Below, one piece after another: positions 6,000-7,401 of a DNA stretch of 7,401 nt. The notes beneath the pieces are model-generated. The model ran no database searches, was not told the DNA's origin, and saw nothing but the letters and a program-made list of their open reading frames with translations. The DNA lies in the NCBI GenBank assembly GCA_017988355.1, contig JAGNRX010000051.1, forward strand, positions 1 through 7,401, written 5' to 3'. Numbering within the stretch: position 1 is the stretch's first letter; every line of letters starts with the position of its first letter. Source of the DNA: Bacteroidales bacterium. Lineage in GTDB: Bacteria; Bacteroidota; Bacteroidia; Bacteroidales; P3. The translations under genes were made by a program, and so were the position numbers.

Positions 6000-7401
6000 T
6001 TAATTTAGAATTATGTTTGCATTTTTTGGATGACGAACAGTATAATTAAATATAATCGTTTTTGCTTCTAATGGATTGAATTTTAAATCCCAAGTTAGCT
6101 TACCAGTCTTTTCATCATATACAGCCTTTGACAAATTGCCAGCAGTTACAGTTATATTATCTGCACTTGATAAAGGAATTTGATCAACTAAGTTTAAATC
6201 AATACTTGTTTGGTTATTGTTCTTTATTGATATAGTAATAGTAACTATTGTTTCAACATTAGAACTAAGCAAGCCTATCTTTTCTGGTTTTGATTTTGTT
6301 AGTTTCCTATCAACTGCCACTCTCTTATCTGCACCTATTGATAAATTTAAAGTATCTAATGTACTACTTGAATTAATATAAGTGTCATTAATATAATTAC
6401 CCTCAAGGTAAATCTTTCCTGTTGCATCCATTAAATCTAAGCTTTCCCAATCAGGAAGAAGAGCAGATATATAAGCAGACTTATCAATCTTTGGAATAGA
6501 ATAATGCTTATAATCAGTTGGCGTTTTCTTTGTTTCAAGTGAAATTGTCTTAGCCTTGCCATCACTTTGAATTGTATGCTTCATCCCTACCTCATATTCT
6601 TTGCCTAACATAGTTATTTGAGAAACTGTCATTCTTGAATAATTACTTGCATTAGATATTGATTTTGCACTTGCACCACCATAAGCTGAAACTTGTATAT
6701 CATCTGAGGAAACAGACTCCATTTGAGCAGAACTTCTTAAATTTTGTTTAAGTGCTATAGGTGTGTGTTCTCTTAGATAATATGGATATAATTCTCCTAG
6801 TGTTCTTTGGTCGTTTGGTTGTTCTGTTGAGAAAATTAAATTTACATCATTCCAATCTTCTCCTGTTTGCTGGGTTAGTTGTGCTTTAAGTACAAAAGCA
6901 ACTGGGTCGGTTGGCTTTGTGAATTTTACATCATAGTATGGTTGCCAAGAAACACCTGTTACATTATATGAATAGTTTAACTTGCATTGAGGAATATCTT
7001 TTTCAGAATAAATATTTAAACGAATATAGTATTCACTCCTACCTGCATCTTGTTTTGCCTCACCTTGGAGTATTAAGTTTATTTGATTATTGATATTTGC
7101 TGTTAGTTGATTTCTTTTATTTATCTCAATGGTTTCTTTTTGAAGCATCTTAGTTACTTCCAACATCTTAATGCGATAATACGATAGAGCATCTTTTATC
7201 TTTGGGATAGAGTCTATTAATTGAGGTTGAGAGACTACCTTCATATTTTCAAGAACAGTTTTTTCTTTATTTAAGATTGAAGTAAGTGCGTAAGAATCTT
7301 GATTATTATAGTTTAACATCTCAAGAGAATCTCTAAGAACTTTTAGTTTATTTCTCTTTTCCAAAGGTAGTTTCTCTTCTGTTGGAGGTTTTGGATTAAC
7401 A
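6000..7401 (-). CDS. DUF4139 domain protein, mucoidy inhibitor MuiA-like (N-terminus outside window)
   Basis: The frame is open to the right edge (at least 466 residues). The only upstream start-like codon, TTG at 7364, lies inside a continuous reading frame (..PPTEEKLPLEKRN..), so the true start is outside the window. Numbering residues from the window edge, about 13-110 form a charged helical or coiled-coil region. The DUF4139 domain follows, with the hallmark strings SYNVTGVSWQPYYD (144-157), TQQTGEDWNDVNLIFST (176-192), LVDQIPLSS (404-412) and the closing YTVRHPKN (453-460). A serine- and asparagine-rich insert lies at about 217-274. Family members usually carry an N-terminal DUF4140 domain and a signal peptide, which would be in the missing part. 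The name comes from a Pseudomonas mucoidy suppressor; the biochemical role is unknown. Placement 27 bases before tolC suggests the same operon and a cell-envelope job, which is inference. Confidence 0.85.
   Translation of the reverse strand, partial: VNPKPPTEEKLPLEKRNKLKVLRDSLEMLNYNNQDSYALTSILNKEKTVLENMKVVSQPQLIDSIPKIKDALSYYRIKMLEVTKMLQKETIEINKRNQLTANINNQINLILQGEAKQDAGRSEYYIRLNIYSEKDIPQCKLNYSYNVTGVSWQPYYDVKFTKPTDPVAFVLKAQLTQQTGEDWNDVNLIFSTEQPNDQRTLGELYPYYLREHTPIALKQNLRSSAQMESVSSDDIQVSAYGGASAKSISNASNYSRMTVSQITMLGKEYEVGMKHTIQSDGKAKTISLETKKTPTDYKHYSIPKIDKSAYISALLPDWESLDLMDATGKIYLEGNYINDTYINSSSTLDTLNLSIGADKRVAVDRKLTKSKPEKIGLLSSNVETIVTITISIKNNNQTSIDLNLVDQIPLSSADNITVTAGNLSKAVYDEKTGKLTWDLKFNPLEAKTIIFNYTVRHPKNANIILN

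Overview
The window looks like chromosomal DNA of a low-GC member of the Bacteroidota, most likely Bacteroidales. The signs are a type IX secretion (T9SS) sorting tail at the left edge, a TAnnTTTG-type -7 promoter box with a very short leader, a DUF4143-type AAA ATPase of the Bacteroidales style (FEVGGKNKG and IPLWHFG motifs), weak Shine-Dalgarno signals, and a DUF4139 gene next to a split MacAB-TolC-like export operon. Genus cannot be settled from this sequence.

Layout. Bases 2-103 (+) are the last 33 codons of a secreted protein ending in a T9SS type A sorting domain. Bases 104-318 are non-coding but highly structured. They hold a nested set of inverted repeats (131-215) built from a roughly 21-nt unit with a GTTTC/GAAAC palindrome, then two identical 28-bp direct repeats (232-259 and 264-291) with an internal dyad, then a -7 promoter box (295-302). 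Bases 319-1488 (+) encode the DUF4143-type ATPase. Its stop lies 20 bases from the convergent end of a five-gene minus-strand cluster.

The cluster reads right to left: a DUF4139/MuiA-like protein (5' end outside the window), a TolC-type outer-membrane factor, a HlyD/MacA-type adaptor, a MacB-type ATP-binding subunit and a MacB/FtsX-type permease. Gaps are 27, 21, 4 and 2 bases, so this is almost certainly one operon. Together the last four genes would form a tripartite ATP-driven exporter. ATP binding drives a mechanotransmission permease in the inner membrane, the adaptor bridges the periplasm, and the TolC channel crosses the outer membrane. Substrate is unknown; antibiotics, peptides or lipids are possibilities. 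The DUF4139 protein may be an envelope accessory factor, but that rests only on position.

No clearly new multi-gene system is visible. The points most worth a second look are the paired operator-like repeats in front of the ATPase, the mutually exclusive hairpins upstream of them, and the link between DUF4139 and the exporter. No tRNA, rRNA, CRISPR array, insertion sequence or riboswitch was recognised.
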